A DNA stretch of 64,000 bases, from the NCBI GenBank assembly GCA_003282435.1, contig QBZG01000004.1, positions 18,357-82,356 on the forward strand. Reading direction: 5' to 3'. This DNA comes from SAR116 cluster bacterium AG-335-B03 (GTDB lineage: Bacteria; Pseudomonadota; Alphaproteobacteria; Puniceispirillales; Marisalimonadaceae). The position numbers and the translations under genes were made by a program. A model generated the notes under the pieces. That model had not been told where the DNA came from and did not search any database. It saw only the letters and a program-made list of their open reading frames with translations. This document shows positions 31,672 through 43,153 of the stretch, piece by piece; position 1 is the first letter of the stretch; each line of letters starts with the position of its first letter.

Positions 31672-32613
31672 ATGAGATTATTACGATTAATTCCAAGTAA
31701 TACAAACTTTGATTTTTTACATTTTAAAAAAATTGCTTTTATTTTCTCGGCTGTAATAATTTTAGGAACTTTCGTAAGTCTACTAATTAATAATTTGAAC
31801 TATGGCATTGATTTTAAAGGTGGAATATTATTAGAATTAAGAAGTAATGATGAAAATAATAGCAACATTGATGATCTAAGAAAAAAAGTTTCCACTTTAA
31901 ACGCTGGTGAAGTTTCAATACAAAACTTTGGAAAAGAAACAGATTTTTTAGTTAGAATTCAAAAGCAAGATGGTGACCAAAAACAACAAATTGCTATGAT
32001 TGAAAAAGTTAAATCTGTTACCAATAAAGATTACAATGTAAGAAGATCCGAATTTGTTGGTCCAGTTGTTGGCGATGAGTTAAAAACTGCTGGAATGTTA
32101 GCTGTTTCTTTAGCTTTGTTATCAATCATGGTCTATATTTGGTTTAGGTTTGAGTGGCAATTTTCTATTGCTGCAATTATTGCTTTAACCCACGATGTTT
32201 TAACCACAGTTGGCTTATTTTCTATCCTCCAATTAGAGTTTAATTTAGCTACAATCGCAGCTATTTTAACCACTGCTGGATATTCTATAAATGACACTGT
32301 GGTTATTTTCGATAGAGTTAGAGAAAATTTAAGAAGATATAAGTCAAAAGACCATTACTTTATTTATAATAAATCTGTTAATGAAACCTTATCTAGAACT
32401 GTAATAACATCAGTCACTACTCTAATAGCATTATTTATTATTTTCTTTTTTGGTGGTGCTGTATTATCTGATTTTGCTCTTGCAATGATATGGGGAGTGT
32501 TAATAGGAACATTTTCTTCAATTTTTGTTGCAGTTTCGTTATTGACCTTTTTTAATATTAATAAAGGAGACAAAGTAGAGGATCAACCAAATGTTCCAGA
32601 ATATGAAAGATAA
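31672..32613 (+). CDS. secF: Protein translocase subunit SecF
   Basis: YGIDFKGGILLELR, TTAGYSINDTVVIFDRVREN. Confidence 0.97.
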   Translation: MRLLRLIPSNTNFDFLHFKKIAFIFSAVIILGTFVSLLINNLNYGIDFKGGILLELRSNDENNSNIDDLRKKVSTLNAGEVSIQNFGKETDFLVRIQKQDGDQKQQIAMIEKVKSVTNKDYNVRRSEFVGPVVGDELKTAGMLAVSLALLSIMVYIWFRFEWQFSIAAIIALTHDVLTTVGLFSILQLEFNLATIAAILTTAGYSINDTVVIFDRVRENLRRYKSKDHYFIYNKSVNETLSRTVITSVTTLIALFIIFFFGGAVLSDFALAMIWGVLIGTFSSIFVAVSLLTFFNINKGDKVEDQPNVPEYER

Positions 32614-33972
32614 TTAAATATTAATTTCTTCTACCCATTTCTTAAATGAGTTTAACGCTTTACTAGCTTGTATTTTTTTCTTTTCTCTGCCTTTCAAATA
32701 TTTCTTTTTATTTTGAATTGTACCAGTAAAGTTGATATCAGGCATTAGACCAAAATTAATGTTCATAGGTTGAAATGTTTTTGGATTTGCATTCATTGTA
32801 ATATGTTTTAATAAAGCCCCATGAGCGGTATTATCTGGTGGAAGTTTGAAATCAGTTTTTTTAAAATCATGCGCAGCAACCATGCCTGAAATCAAACCTA
32901 TTGCCGCAGACTCAACATAACCTTCAACCCCAGTAATTTGGCCAGCAAAAATAATATTTGGAGATTTTTTTAAACGTAAATATTGATCTAATAATATGGG
33001 AGATTTTATAAATGTATTTCTGTGAAGACCTCCAAGTCTTGCAAACTCAGCATCTTCTAAACCAGGGATTGTTTTGAAAACTTCTTTTTGTGCACTGTGT
33101 TTCATCTTGGTTTGAAAACCAACAATGTTAAATAATGTACCAGATTTATTATCTTGCCTTAATTGAACAATAGCATATGGTTCTTCACGACTGTTTGGAT
33201 TTGTTAAACCTACAGGTTTCATAGGTCCATAACGCAGTGTTTCGTCACCTCTTCTAATTATTTCTTCTATAGGCATACATCCTTCAAAAAATGGTGTGTC
33301 TTCAAAATTTTTGAAGTCCATTTTAGGTGCTTTTTTAACTTTTTTTATAAACTCATAGTATTCCTTTTTTGATAACGGACAGTTTATATAATCATCTCCA
33401 TCACCCTTATCATATCTAGATTGTTTCCAAGCAATAGTCATATTTATTGTATCTTTGTAAATAATTGGAGCTATTGCATCATAAAAAGCTAACGAATTTT
33501 CAGATGTTTTATTTTTAATATACTCTGTTAAATTAACTGACGTTAATGGGCCTGTGGAAACAATTACTATTTGATCTCTAAATTCATCAAGATTTTTAAC
33601 TTCTTTATTTATAATTTTAATTTTTGAATTGCTTTTGATAATATTATTAATTTCTTTAGCAAAATCATCTCTATCTACAGCTAAAGCTGAGCCTGCAGGT
33701 ACTTTATTCAAATCAGCAGTTTTCATAATTAATGAGTTAGACATTCTTAATTCTTCATGTAAAACTCCTACCGCGTTATACTCTTTATCGTCCGATCTAA
33801 AAGAATTAGAACACACCAGTTCAGCTAAATATTCAGTATTATGAGCTTCAGTTTTATTGCCGGGTCGCATTTCATAAAGGTCAACATCAATTCCTAATTT
33901 AGAAATTTGATAAGCAGCCTCGCATCCAGCTAAACCACCACCAATAACATTAATTTTATTTTGATTTTTCAT
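32614..33972 (-). CDS. trmFO: Methylenetetrahydrofolate--tRNA-(uracil-5-)-methyltransferase
   Basis: NVIGGGLAGCEAAYQISKLG, LVCSNSFRSDD, GQITGVEGYVESAAIGL. Confidence 0.96.
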   Translation of the reverse strand: MKNQNKINVIGGGLAGCEAAYQISKLGIDVDLYEMRPGNKTEAHNTEYLAELVCSNSFRSDDKEYNAVGVLHEELRMSNSLIMKTADLNKVPAGSALAVDRDDFAKEINNIIKSNSKIKIINKEVKNLDEFRDQIVIVSTGPLTSVNLTEYIKNKTSENSLAFYDAIAPIIYKDTINMTIAWKQSRYDKGDGDDYINCPLSKKEYYEFIKKVKKAPKMDFKNFEDTPFFEGCMPIEEIIRRGDETLRYGPMKPVGLTNPNSREEPYAIVQLRQDNKSGTLFNIVGFQTKMKHSAQKEVFKTIPGLEDAEFARLGGLHRNTFIKSPILLDQYLRLKKSPNIIFAGQITGVEGYVESAAIGLISGMVAAHDFKKTDFKLPPDNTAHGALLKHITMNANPKTFQPMNINFGLMPDINFTGTIQNKKKYLKGREKKKIQASKALNSFKKWVEEINI

Positions 33973-33973
33973 G

Positions 33974-36847
33974 TTATTTTTTATTATCTAATATTCTTTT
34001 TAGGAAAATACCAGTATGACTTTCTTTCACTTTAGCAACTTCTTCAGGAGTACCTTGAGCAACTACGTATCCACCTTTGTCACCTCCTTCAGGTCCTAAG
34101 TCAATAATATGATCTGCTGTTTTAATTACATCAAGATTATGTTCAATCACAATCATTGTATTTCCATTATCTACGAGTTCTTGCATAACTTCTAAAAGTT
34201 TTTTTATATCATGAAAATGTAGACCTGTTGTTGGCTCATCTAATATGTAAATGGTTCTGCCTGTTCCTTTCCTTGATAACTCTTTTGCAAGCTTTATTCT
34301 TTGAGCTTCTCCGCCAGATAGCGTTGTAGATCGTTGACCAATTTTAATATACCCTAAACCAACTCTTTCTAATGTTTCTAATTTTTCATAAATTAATGGT
34401 ACAGCCGTAAAAAGTTCTGCTCCTTCTGAAACAGTCATATCCAAAACGTCTGAAATAGATTTATCTCTCCACTTTACATCAAGTGTTTCTCTATTATATC
34501 TCATCCCTTTACATTGGTCACATTTAACATAGACGTCAGGTAAAAAATGCATTTCGATTTTAATTACTCCGTCACCTTGACATGCTTCGCATCTTCCCCC
34601 TTTCACATTAAATGAAAACCTACCTGGTAAATAACCTCTTGCTTTTGCTTCAGGTAGACCCGCAAACCAATCTCTAATATGATTAAAAGCTCCAGTGTAA
34701 GTGGCGGGATTTGATCTAGGAGTTCTTCCTATGGGTGACTGATCAATGTCTATAATTTTATCAATTTGTGATATGCCATTTATTGATTTATATGGTGAAG
34801 GCATTGAACTATTACCATTTAAAATTTTTGACAAACTTTTTTGAAGTGTTTGTATTACTAAAGTAGATTTTCCTCCACCAGACACGCCAGTAACACATGT
34901 AAGGACTCCTAGGGGAAACTCTACATCAACATTTTGAAGGTTGTTACCAGAGGCTCCTCTTAGTATAATATGTTTATTTGGATTAATTTTTCTTCTTTTT
35001 TTAGGAACGTCAATTTTTTTAACACCACAGAGATAATTTCCAGTAATACTATTTTTATTATTTTTAATTTCTTGAGGTGTCCCTTCAGCTATAATTGCTC
35101 CACCGTTAATTCCAGCACCAGGGCCAATGTCTACAACATGATCTGCTATTAAAATAGCTTCTTCATCATGCTCAACAACTATAACAGTGTTTCCAAGATC
35201 TCTTAATTTTTGTAATGTATGTAATAATCGTTCATTGTCTCTTTGATGTAATCCTATGCTCGGTTCGTCAAGTACGTATAATACTCCTGATAACCCAGAA
35301 CCAATTTGACTAGCCAAACGTATCCTTTGACTTTCTCCTCCGGATAAAGTTCCACTATTTCTTGAAATTGATAAATAAGAAAGCCCAACACTTGTTAAAA
35401 AACCAAGTCGATCATTTATTTCTTTTAATACCTGCCTTGAAATTGCTAATTCTTGTTCATTCAGTATTGAATTTAGATTTAAAAACCATTCTCTAGCGTC
35501 TTCAATTGTTAATCTAGAAACATCTGCAATATCTTTTTTATTAATTTTAACTGCTAGAGTTTCTAATTTAAGTCTTTTTCCATTACATTTTTCACAATCT
35601 TTATCAGATTGAAATCTGCCCAGTTCTTCTTTAACCCACTTACTTTCACTCTCTTTGAGTCTTCTAGCCAAATTTGGTATTACACCTTCAAATGCTTTTT
35701 TAGATCTGTAAACTCTGGTTCCATCATTATATACGATTTCAATTTTTTCTTCACCAGAACCAAATAAAAGCATTTGTTTTATATCATCAGAGAGATCAAA
35801 AAACTTGCTATCAATATCAAATTTATAATGTTTTGCCAAAGATTGCAGTGTTTGAACGTATAATTTACTGGTATTTAAAGCCCAAGGTGCAATTGCTCCA
35901 TCTCTTAAAGAAATAGTTTCATCTGGAACTACAAGGTTAACGTCAAATGCTACAGCATTACCTAATCCATCACATTTATCACAAGCACCAGCTGGATTAT
36001 TAAAAGAGAAAATTCTAGGTTCAATTTCATCAATTGTAAAACCACTCTCAGGGCAAGAAAAATTAGATGAATATATTTCTTTTTTATTTGTATCGACCTC
36101 TAAGGTATATAACAAACCGTCTGATAATTGTAATGAAAGTTCAACAGAATCTGCGAGCCTTTGCAGTAAATCTTTATTTTCTTGCTCAGAAGTTTTTTTA
36201 ATTATTAATCTATCAACAACAACTTCAATATCGTGTTTTTTATATCTGTCAAGTGTTGGTAATTCTTCTATATCATAAAATTCATTATTGATTCTAAGTC
36301 TTTGAAAGCCTTTTTTTCTTAAATCTATGAATTCTTTTCTATATTCTCCTTTTCTTCCTCTTACAATTGGGGATAGTATGTAAATTTTGGTGTTGTCTTC
36401 TTTTTTATAAATTTTATCAACCATTTGACTAACAGTTTGACTTTCTATAGGTAAACCTGTCGCTGGAGAATATGGAATTCCTACTCTTGCCCATAAAAGT
36501 CTCATGTAATCATATATTTCAGTTACTGTGCCAACCGTAGACCTTGGATTTTTATTAGTAGATTTTTGTTCAATTGAAATTGCAGGTGATAAGCCTTCAA
36601 TAGCTTCCACATCAGGCTTTTGCATCATTTGTAAGAATTGTCTTGCATACGCTGAAAGTGATTCTACATATCTTCTTTGACCTTCTGCATAAATTGTATC
36701 AAAGGCGAGTGAACTTTTACCAGAACCAGAAACTCCAGTCATAACAATTAGTTTATTTTTTGGGATGTTTATATTAACGTTTTTTAAATTATGTTCATTG
36801 GCACTTCGAACTTTAAGAAATTGATTAGGCTCAAGAGTTATAGTCAT
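33974..36847 (-). CDS. uvrA: Excinuclease ABC subunit A
   Basis: [34 protein letters not shown], zinc-binding CXXC pairs, two LSGGE(S/A)QR signatures. Confidence 0.98.
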   Translation of the reverse strand: MTITLEPNQFLKVRSANEHNLKNVNINIPKNKLIVMTGVSGSGKSSLAFDTIYAEGQRRYVESLSAYARQFLQMMQKPDVEAIEGLSPAISIEQKSTNKNPRSTVGTVTEIYDYMRLLWARVGIPYSPATGLPIESQTVSQMVDKIYKKEDNTKIYILSPIVRGRKGEYRKEFIDLRKKGFQRLRINNEFYDIEELPTLDRYKKHDIEVVVDRLIIKKTSEQENKDLLQRLADSVELSLQLSDGLLYTLEVDTNKKEIYSSNFSCPESGFTIDEIEPRIFSFNNPAGACDKCDGLGNAVAFDVNLVVPDETISLRDGAIAPWALNTSKLYVQTLQSLAKHYKFDIDSKFFDLSDDIKQMLLFGSGEEKIEIVYNDGTRVYRSKKAFEGVIPNLARRLKESESKWVKEELGRFQSDKDCEKCNGKRLKLETLAVKINKKDIADVSRLTIEDAREWFLNLNSILNEQELAISRQVLKEINDRLGFLTSVGLSYLSISRNSGTLSGGESQRIRLASQIGSGLSGVLYVLDEPSIGLHQRDNERLLHTLQKLRDLGNTVIVVEHDEEAILIADHVVDIGPGAGINGGAIIAEGTPQEIKNNKNSITGNYLCGVKKIDVPKKRRKINPNKHIILRGASGNNLQNVDVEFPLGVLTCVTGVSGGGKSTLVIQTLQKSLSKILNGNSSMPSPYKSINGISQIDKIIDIDQSPIGRTPRSNPATYTGAFNHIRDWFAGLPEAKARGYLPGRFSFNVKGGRCEACQGDGVIKIEMHFLPDVYVKCDQCKGMRYNRETLDVKWRDKSISDVLDMTVSEGAELFTAVPLIYEKLETLERVGLGYIKIGQRSTTLSGGEAQRIKLAKELSRKGTGRTIYILDEPTTGLHFHDIKKLLEVMQELVDNGNTMIVIEHNLDVIKTADHIIDLGPEGGDKGGYVVAQGTPEEVAKVKESHTGIFLKRILDNKK

Positions 36848-36995
36848 TAGATAATTATGTCCTCATTAAAAGAAATTTAACTTTCCATTTAGTTAACTTT
36901 GAAACCCTAAAAGTCAATGAAAAAGATTAAATTATTGTTTTTTTTAATGGAATACTGTTCTATATTAAATACTGTTTTTTTATGGAGTTTAAATA

Positions 36996-37457
36996 ATGAG
37001 CGGAAGTGTTAATAAAGTCACTTTAGTAGGCAATTTAGGTCGAGACCCTGAAATTAGAGCTATGCAAAATGGTGATAAAATTGTCCAACTTAGTATCGCT
37101 ACATCTGATAGATGGAAAGATAAAAATTCTGGTGAACAAAGAGAAAGAACTGAATGGCATAGAGTTGTCATTTTTAACGATGCTTTAGGCAAAATTGCAG
37201 AACAATACTTAAAAAAAGGAAGTACTGTTTACTTAGAAGGCCAACTTCAAACAAGAAAATGGACTGACCAGCAATCTGGTCAAGATAAATATACAACCGA
37301 GGTTGTTCTTCAAAGATATAGAGGAGAATTGACATTACTTGGGTCTAGACAAGACAATCAATTAAACAATAATTACAATAAATCTGAAATTGATCAGTTA
37401 AGTGAACCTTCTGTTTCCAATATTGCGTCTGATTTAGATGACGAAATACCTTTTTAA
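36996..37457 (+). CDS. ssb: Single-stranded DNA-binding protein
   Basis: [26 protein letters not shown]-terminal tip DDEIPF; divergent from uvrA. Confidence 0.97.
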   Translation: MSGSVNKVTLVGNLGRDPEIRAMQNGDKIVQLSIATSDRWKDKNSGEQRERTEWHRVVIFNDALGKIAEQYLKKGSTVYLEGQLQTRKWTDQQSGQDKYTTEVVLQRYRGELTLLGSRQDNQLNNNYNKSEIDQLSEPSVSNIASDLDDEIPF

Positions 37458-37566
37458 AATTAATTTCAACACTTAATATAAAATAATACATATTGTTATA
37501 TAAATTAAAAACATATACAATATTTAGTAATTTTTTTAATAAGAATATTATCCTTGGAGTATTTTT

Positions 37567-40185
37567 TTGTCTGAAGAAAACAACAAACCTTCAAATCATT
37601 CTCTAATTTCTATTACTGACGAAATGAAAAAATCTTATCTGGATTATGCTATGAGCGTAATAGTTTCTAGAGCTTTGCCGGATGTAAGAGATGGGTTGAA
37701 ACCTGTTCATAGAAGAATTCTTTATGCAATGATTGAAGGTGGCTATGATTGGTCAAAGCCTTATCGAAAATCTGCAAGAGTTGTTGGTGATGTTATGGGT
37801 AATTATCATCCCCATGGTGATACGGCTATTTATGACTCAATGGTAAGAATGGCCCAAGATTTTTCTATGAGATTAATGCTCGTTGACGGTCAGGGTAATT
37901 TTGGATCCGTGGATGGAGATCCTCCTGCAGCAATGAGATATACTGAATCTAGATTGGCCAAATCCTCTGAGAGTTTATTAAGAGATATTGATAAAGATAC
38001 TATTGACTTCATTCAAAATTATGATGAGTCGCAGTCTGAACCTTCTGTTTTACCTGCAGAATTTCCTAATATGTTAGTCAATGGGGCAGGTGGTATAGCA
38101 GTAGGTATGGCGACTAACATTCCTCCTCACAATCCAGGAGAAGTAGTAAGAGCATGCAAAGCCTTAATAGATAATCCAGAATTAAGTTTAGAAGAATTGA
38201 TGGAAATCATTCCTGGACCAGATTTTCCTACAGCTGCTCTAATAATGGGCCGGTCGGGTATTACGGAGGCTTTTAAGTCTGGTAGAGGTAGCATAATCAT
38301 GCGTTCTAGAGCAAAGATTATACAAACTGGCAAAAATGCTGATCGTGAAATGATCGTTATTACAGAAATACCATTTCAAGTTAATAAAGCCCTTGTTTTA
38401 GAAAAAATTGGAGAATTAATTAGGGATAAAACAATTGAAGGAATTTCTGATTTAAGGGATGAATCCGATAGAAATGGTATGAGAATTGTTATAGAGATAA
38501 AAAGAGATATCCAAGGGGATGTGGTTTTAAATCAGTTGTGGAGGCATACAAGGTTACAAACTAGTTTTCCAGTAAATATGCTTGCTTTAGATTGCGGACA
38601 GCCAAAGCAATTAGGACTGATTGAAATTCTAAAAGCCTTTATAGATTTCAGGTTTGAAGTTGTGATAAGAAGAACAAAGTTTCTTCTAAAAAAAGCAAGA
38701 AATAGAGCTCATATTTTAGCTGGGTTAATGGTCGCTATAACAAGTATTGATGAGATAATAGAGCTTATAAAATCTTCTACTGACCCAGAAAGTGCACGTA
38801 ATCAATTATGTTCAAAAACTTGGCCTGCTAAAGATGTTGAAGCCTTCATTAATTTGATCGATGATCCAAATCATCAAATAGTTGATGATAATTATACTTT
38901 GTCTGTTACTCAAGCTAAGGCAATTTTAGAATTAAGGTTGCAAAGACTTACAGGTATGGAAAGAAATAAACTAGAAAAAGAGACCGAAGAATTATCAGAA
39001 CAAATTAATAAGTATTTAATAATTCTTTCAGATAAAAATAAATTGACCAATGTTATTTTAACTGAACTTGATGAGGTTTTAACCCGAATTGATGACCCTA
39101 GACGTACTGAGATTAATAATAATGCTGTAGACCATGACGATGAAGATCTAATCCAGAAAGAGGACATGGTTGTAACAGTTAGTCATAGAGGTTACATCAA
39201 AAGAGTTTCATTATCTACATACAAAGCCCAAAGAAGGGGCGGAAAGGGTAGAGCTGGCATGAAAATGAGAGATGAAGACACAGTAACCTCTCTTTTTGTA
39301 ACAAACACTCATACCCCAATATTGTTTTTCACTTCATCAGGTATGGTTTATCAATTAAAATGCTACAAACTACCTGATTCTGCGCCTCAAGCGCTTGGTA
39401 AACCCATGATTAATTTGTTACCTATTGATCAAGATGAAAATATACATACCGTAATGCCTATGCCTGAAGATGAAGAAACTTGGCAAAATTTACAAATTAT
39501 TTTTGCTACTAAAAATGGAAATATTAGAAGAAATCAACTGAGTGATTTTACTAACATCAGACAAAACGGTAAAATTGCTATGAAGTTAAATGAGGAAGAT
39601 GAACTGGTTTCAGTAATTCCGTGTGGTGATAAGGATAACATCCTTTTGGCTACCAGATTAGGAAAGGCAATAAGATTTGATGTGCATGATGTAAGAGTTT
39701 TTGTAGGTAGAGGTTCATCAGGAGTTAGAGGAATTAGATTAAAGCCAAACGATTATGTTGTATCAATGTCATTAATACCAAATTTAGAAAATAGATTTAT
39801 ACTGTCCGTTACCGAAAATGGTTTTGGAAAGCGTACACCGATTCACGATTACAGGATGACCAATAGAGGGGGGCAAGGTGTAGCTAATATAGAATGTTCT
39901 GCACGAAATGGCCCTGTTGTTGCTTCTTACGTCGCATCTGAAGATGATCAAATAATGTTAGTAACTAATTCAGGTAAGTTAATAAGAATAAGAGTTCACG
40001 GAGGAGAAGGTGATTCAATAAGAGTTGCAGGTAGGAAAACCCAGGGTGTAAGGTTGTTTGATGTTGAGGAGGGTGAAAAAGTCGTGTCAGTTGCATTGTT
40101 AAGTGAAAATGAAGATGACCAAGATGAAGATAGTTCAGAGGATGCTGTTGAGAATAAAAATGATGGCAAAGAACTTAAAAATTAA
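37567..40185 (+). CDS. gyrA: DNA gyrase subunit A (TTG start)
   Basis: [51 protein letters not shown] (Tyr active site: AAMRYTESR), GyrA-box QRRGGKG and C-terminal beta-pinwheel repeats. Confidence 0.97.
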   Translation: MSEENNKPSNHSLISITDEMKKSYLDYAMSVIVSRALPDVRDGLKPVHRRILYAMIEGGYDWSKPYRKSARVVGDVMGNYHPHGDTAIYDSMVRMAQDFSMRLMLVDGQGNFGSVDGDPPAAMRYTESRLAKSSESLLRDIDKDTIDFIQNYDESQSEPSVLPAEFPNMLVNGAGGIAVGMATNIPPHNPGEVVRACKALIDNPELSLEELMEIIPGPDFPTAALIMGRSGITEAFKSGRGSIIMRSRAKIIQTGKNADREMIVITEIPFQVNKALVLEKIGELIRDKTIEGISDLRDESDRNGMRIVIEIKRDIQGDVVLNQLWRHTRLQTSFPVNMLALDCGQPKQLGLIEILKAFIDFRFEVVIRRTKFLLKKARNRAHILAGLMVAITSIDEIIELIKSSTDPESARNQLCSKTWPAKDVEAFINLIDDPNHQIVDDNYTLSVTQAKAILELRLQRLTGMERNKLEKETEELSEQINKYLIILSDKNKLTNVILTELDEVLTRIDDPRRTEINNNAVDHDDEDLIQKEDMVVTVSHRGYIKRVSLSTYKAQRRGGKGRAGMKMRDEDTVTSLFVTNTHTPILFFTSSGMVYQLKCYKLPDSAPQALGKPMINLLPIDQDENIHTVMPMPEDEETWQNLQIIFATKNGNIRRNQLSDFTNIRQNGKIAMKLNEEDELVSVIPCGDKDNILLATRLGKAIRFDVHDVRVFVGRGSSGVRGIRLKPNDYVVSMSLIPNLENRFILSVTENGFGKRTPIHDYRMTNRGGQGVANIECSARNGPVVASYVASEDDQIMLVTNSGKLIRIRVHGGEGDSIRVAGRKTQGVRLFDVEEGEKVVSVALLSENEDDQDEDSSEDAVENKNDGKELKN

Positions 40186-40200
40186 AATTTTAACTGAGGT

Positions 40201-40719
40201 TTGTATTTGAAAAGAATAGCATTATATCCAGGAACATTCGACCCTGTAACAAATGGCCATTTAGATATTATTTGCAGAGCTAGTTCGCTTTGTGACATTC
40301 TAATAATAGGAGTCGCAGAAAATATTGGTAAAAATCCTTTCTTTAACATTTCTCAAAGAAAATCCCTTATTGAAGAAGCCGTCAATACTAATGCAATTAA
40401 ATCTAAAAGAAAATTAGGAGAGATAAAGGTTAAAAGTTTTGATAACCTGCTTATTGATTTTGCTAGATCTAATTCAGTAACTATGATTATTAGAGGTTTG
40501 AGAGCTGTATCTGACTTTGATTATGAATTTCAAATGGCAGGAATGAATGCAAGGTTAGCAAATGATATTGAAACAGTTTTTTTAACTGCCTCTGAGAGAC
40601 ATCAGTTTGTTGCTTCAAGATTTGTAAAAGAAATAGCTCATTTAGGAGGAGATATTTCTTCTTTTGTTCCTTCTAATGTTAATCAAGCTATTGAAAACAA
40701 AAAAAATACTGAAATTTAA
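40201..40719 (+). CDS. coaD: Pantetheine-phosphate adenylyltransferase
   Basis: ALYPGTFDPVTNGHLDII, IRGLRAVSDFDYEFQMAGMN. Confidence 0.96.
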   Translation: MYLKRIALYPGTFDPVTNGHLDIICRASSLCDILIIGVAENIGKNPFFNISQRKSLIEEAVNTNAIKSKRKLGEIKVKSFDNLLIDFARSNSVTMIIRGLRAVSDFDYEFQMAGMNARLANDIETVFLTASERHQFVASRFVKEIAHLGGDISSFVPSNVNQAIENKKNTEI

Positions 40720-40769
40720 ACTTAAAACTTGATTATAATATTATAATCACATAATTTCTTTTTGTCTTA

Positions 40770-40845
40770 GGGCGCGTAGCTCAGTTGGTAGAGCAATTGA
40801 CTTTTAATCAATGGGTCACAGGTTCGAATCCTGTCGCGCTCACCA
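40770..40845 (+). tRNA. tRNA-Lys (TTT), CCA encoded
   Basis: GGGCGCGTAGCTCAGTTGGTAGAGCAATTGACTTTTAATCAATGGGTCACAGGTTCGAATCCTGTCGCGCTCACCA; anticodon TTT. Confidence 0.96.
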
Positions 40846-41001
40846 CTTTTCTTAATCTGAATAGTGGTAACGAATACAGTGACTAAGCCAACAACTCATT
40901 GAAAACATCACCTAATTTATAACCATCTATCAGATCTTGGTCTGAATTTGCTCCGAAGATAATTCGAGGAATTAGGTCAAAATTACCCTCAAATCGCATA
41001 A

Positions 41002-41023
41002 AAGTGTCTAGTAAGTGTCTAGT
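41002..41023. repeat. 11-bp perfect tandem duplication (AAGTGTCTAGT x2)
   Basis: aagtgtctagt aagtgtctagt read directly, in the non-coding segment downstream of tRNA-Lys. Confidence 0.9.
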
Positions 41024-41115
41024 AAAATTAAATAGTGCTGACAAGGATAGAAAAGGGTTCACTGGTATGTATTTTTTTTAAGTAAAAGTATTTTGTTTAA
41101 ATAATATTTATAAAC

Positions 41116-41313
41116 TTGATTGTATATTGCTCTACAATATTATTTATAAGTCATGATCTGGCAGTTATTCGTCAAATGTGTGATAGGATAGCTGTGTTAA
41201 AAAAAGGTGGTAATTGCGAAATAAATAAAACTGAAAATATTTTTAATAATCCTAAACATTATTACACCAAAGAACTTTTAAGATTAATGCCAAAAATTGT
41301 ATCTGTATTTTAA
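41116..41313 (+). pseudogene. C-terminal remnant of an oligopeptide/dipeptide (DppD/DppF-like) ABC ATPase
   Basis: Only the H-loop region is left: LFISHDLAVIRQMCDRIAVLKKG...NPKHYYTKELL; no Walker A, signature or Walker B. Confidence 0.78.
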
Positions 41314-41417
41314 AATATTTAAGACCTTAGGATTGAAATTGGTTTGATCAACAATCTTAAATTTACTATTTATTTTAACTATTTTTTCTTATAAAACGTA
41401 TTAATGTTTTTTATCGT

Positions 41418-42080
41418 ATGCACATCATGAAGTCTATATTATTCGGCTCAATAGGTTCAGTAGTAGAAAGTTCTGAAATTCAAAGACAAGCTTTTAATGA
41501 AGCTTTTAAAGAGTTTGGTGTTGACTGGTATTGGAATGTAGCTAACTACATCAAAATGTTACAAAAGCCAGGAGGATTAAACCGTCTGATTGAATATTCA
41601 AAAAATGAAATAAATTCAGATGATGCTAAACAAATACATTTACTAAAAATTAAGCATTTCAAATTATTATCGGAAAATAATTTAAAGCCAAGAGACGGCG
41701 TTTTAGACTTAATTCAATATGCGTTGAAACATAATATTAAAATTGGTTTTATTACAACTACAACAAAAGGTACTCTTGATTTAGTAATCAATAATTTATC
41801 AAAATATATTGATTTTTCAAAATTTGACTTAATTACTCATGATGAGCTTGTCACTAATAGAAAACCTGACCCAGAGATTTATAAATTTGCTTTAAATTAC
41901 CTTGGTTCAACTCAATCGAGCTCGATAGCAATTGAGAATACTTTAGAAAGTTGTAATTCTTCAATAAATGCAAAAATACAAACTTTTCTTTACCCAGGTG
42001 AATATACTATTTATGGCGAAAATTCTTTAATAAGCAGAGATATATTAAAATCTGTAAAATCATTCTTTGAAGAAGGTTAA
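41418..42080 (+). CDS. HAD-superfamily (CbbY/phosphoglycolate-phosphatase-like) protein lacking the catalytic Asp residues
   Basis: HAD fold features NRKPDPEIYKFAL (motif III Lys) and SIAIENTLESC (motif IV region), but motif I is ILFGSIGSVVES instead of DxDGT. Confidence 0.75.
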   Translation: MHIMKSILFGSIGSVVESSEIQRQAFNEAFKEFGVDWYWNVANYIKMLQKPGGLNRLIEYSKNEINSDDAKQIHLLKIKHFKLLSENNLKPRDGVLDLIQYALKHNIKIGFITTTTKGTLDLVINNLSKYIDFSKFDLITHDELVTNRKPDPEIYKFALNYLGSTQSSSIAIENTLESCNSSINAKIQTFLYPGEYTIYGENSLISRDILKSVKSFFEEG

Positions 42081-42090
42081 ATGATACCCA

Positions 42091-43140
42091 ATGGCTGAGA
42101 TTGAATTAATTAAAGTATCTAAAAGTTGGGGAGATTTCAATGCTGTAGTTGATTTTAATTTAACAATTAAAGATAAAGAGTTTTTAGTGTTATTAGGCCC
42201 TTCTGGATGTGGTAAAACAACTACAATGAGAATGATAGCTGGATTAGAGGATCTAACAGGCGGAATTATCAAAATTGATAATAAAATCGTAAATGATTTA
42301 GAACCTAAAGACAGAGATATTTCTATGGTATTTCAATCATATGGTCTATATCCAAATATGACAGTCTATGAAAATGTTAGATTTCCTCTAAAAATAAGAA
42401 AGGTACCTAAAGAAAACCATTATAATTTAGTTATGGAAGCAGTCAATTTAGTTGAATTAAATGATTTTTGCCATAGAAAACCTTCTGAACTATCTGGAGG
42501 ACAAAAACAGAGAGTTGCATTAGCAAGAGCCTTAGTAAGAAAACCTAATGTTTTTTTAATGGATGAACCATTATCTAACCTTGATGCTAAATTGAGAGTT
42601 TCGACTAGAGGTCAGATTAAACACTTACAAAACCAACTTCAAATAACTACAATATACGTTACTCACGATCAAATTGAAGCAATGACTTTGGCTGATAGAG
42701 TTGTTGTTATGAATAAGGGTATTATTCAACAAATTGGTAAACCAAAACAAATTTATGACAAGCCGATAAATACATTTGTTGCTTCGTTCATAGGTAACCC
42801 CCCTATGAATTTAATTAATGGTCATATCAAGGATAATGATTTTATTGCAAAAGACATAAAAATTGAAAATTTCAATTACCAGAGTGGGAAATATAAACTT
42901 GGATTTCGTGCAGAAGATGGTAAAATAATCAAAAGTATTAATGGAAATATTAAAGGACCGATTTTTTCTATAGAACTTTTGGGGGATGCGACGATGGTTA
43001 CAGTAAAAGTAAATGAAAATCTAATTTCAGTAAAAATGAAAAATACTTTTGATGCATCTATAGGAGATGTTGTTAGTATATCAATTTTATCATCTAAGTG
43101 TCAGATTTTTGATGATAAAACTGGTTTTAATTTAAGTTAA
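42091..43140 (+). CDS. CUT1-type ABC transporter ATP-binding protein (UgpC/MalK-like)
   Basis: GPSGCGKTTTMRMIAGLE, LSGGQKQRVALARAL, MDEPLSNLDAKLR, C-terminal TOBE region. Confidence 0.92.
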   Translation: MAEIELIKVSKSWGDFNAVVDFNLTIKDKEFLVLLGPSGCGKTTTMRMIAGLEDLTGGIIKIDNKIVNDLEPKDRDISMVFQSYGLYPNMTVYENVRFPLKIRKVPKENHYNLVMEAVNLVELNDFCHRKPSELSGGQKQRVALARALVRKPNVFLMDEPLSNLDAKLRVSTRGQIKHLQNQLQITTIYVTHDQIEAMTLADRVVVMNKGIIQQIGKPKQIYDKPINTFVASFIGNPPMNLINGHIKDNDFIAKDIKIENFNYQSGKYKLGFRAEDGKIIKSINGNIKGPIFSIELLGDATMVTVKVNENLISVKMKNTFDASIGDVVSISILSSKCQIFDDKTGFNLS

Positions 43141-43153
43141 TCAAGGAGAAATT

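Noticed and set aside
36950-36976. Canonical LexA box upstream of ssb
   Set aside because: Only half-site resemblance (CTGT or GTTC); neither the E. coli-type palindrome nor the alphaproteobacterial GTTC-N7-GTTC direct repeat is present.
40846-41417. Possible intact prophage or integrative element after tRNA-Lys
   Set aside because: No integrase, recombinase, capsid or other phage gene and no visible second copy of the tRNA 3' end in the window; only debris is supported.
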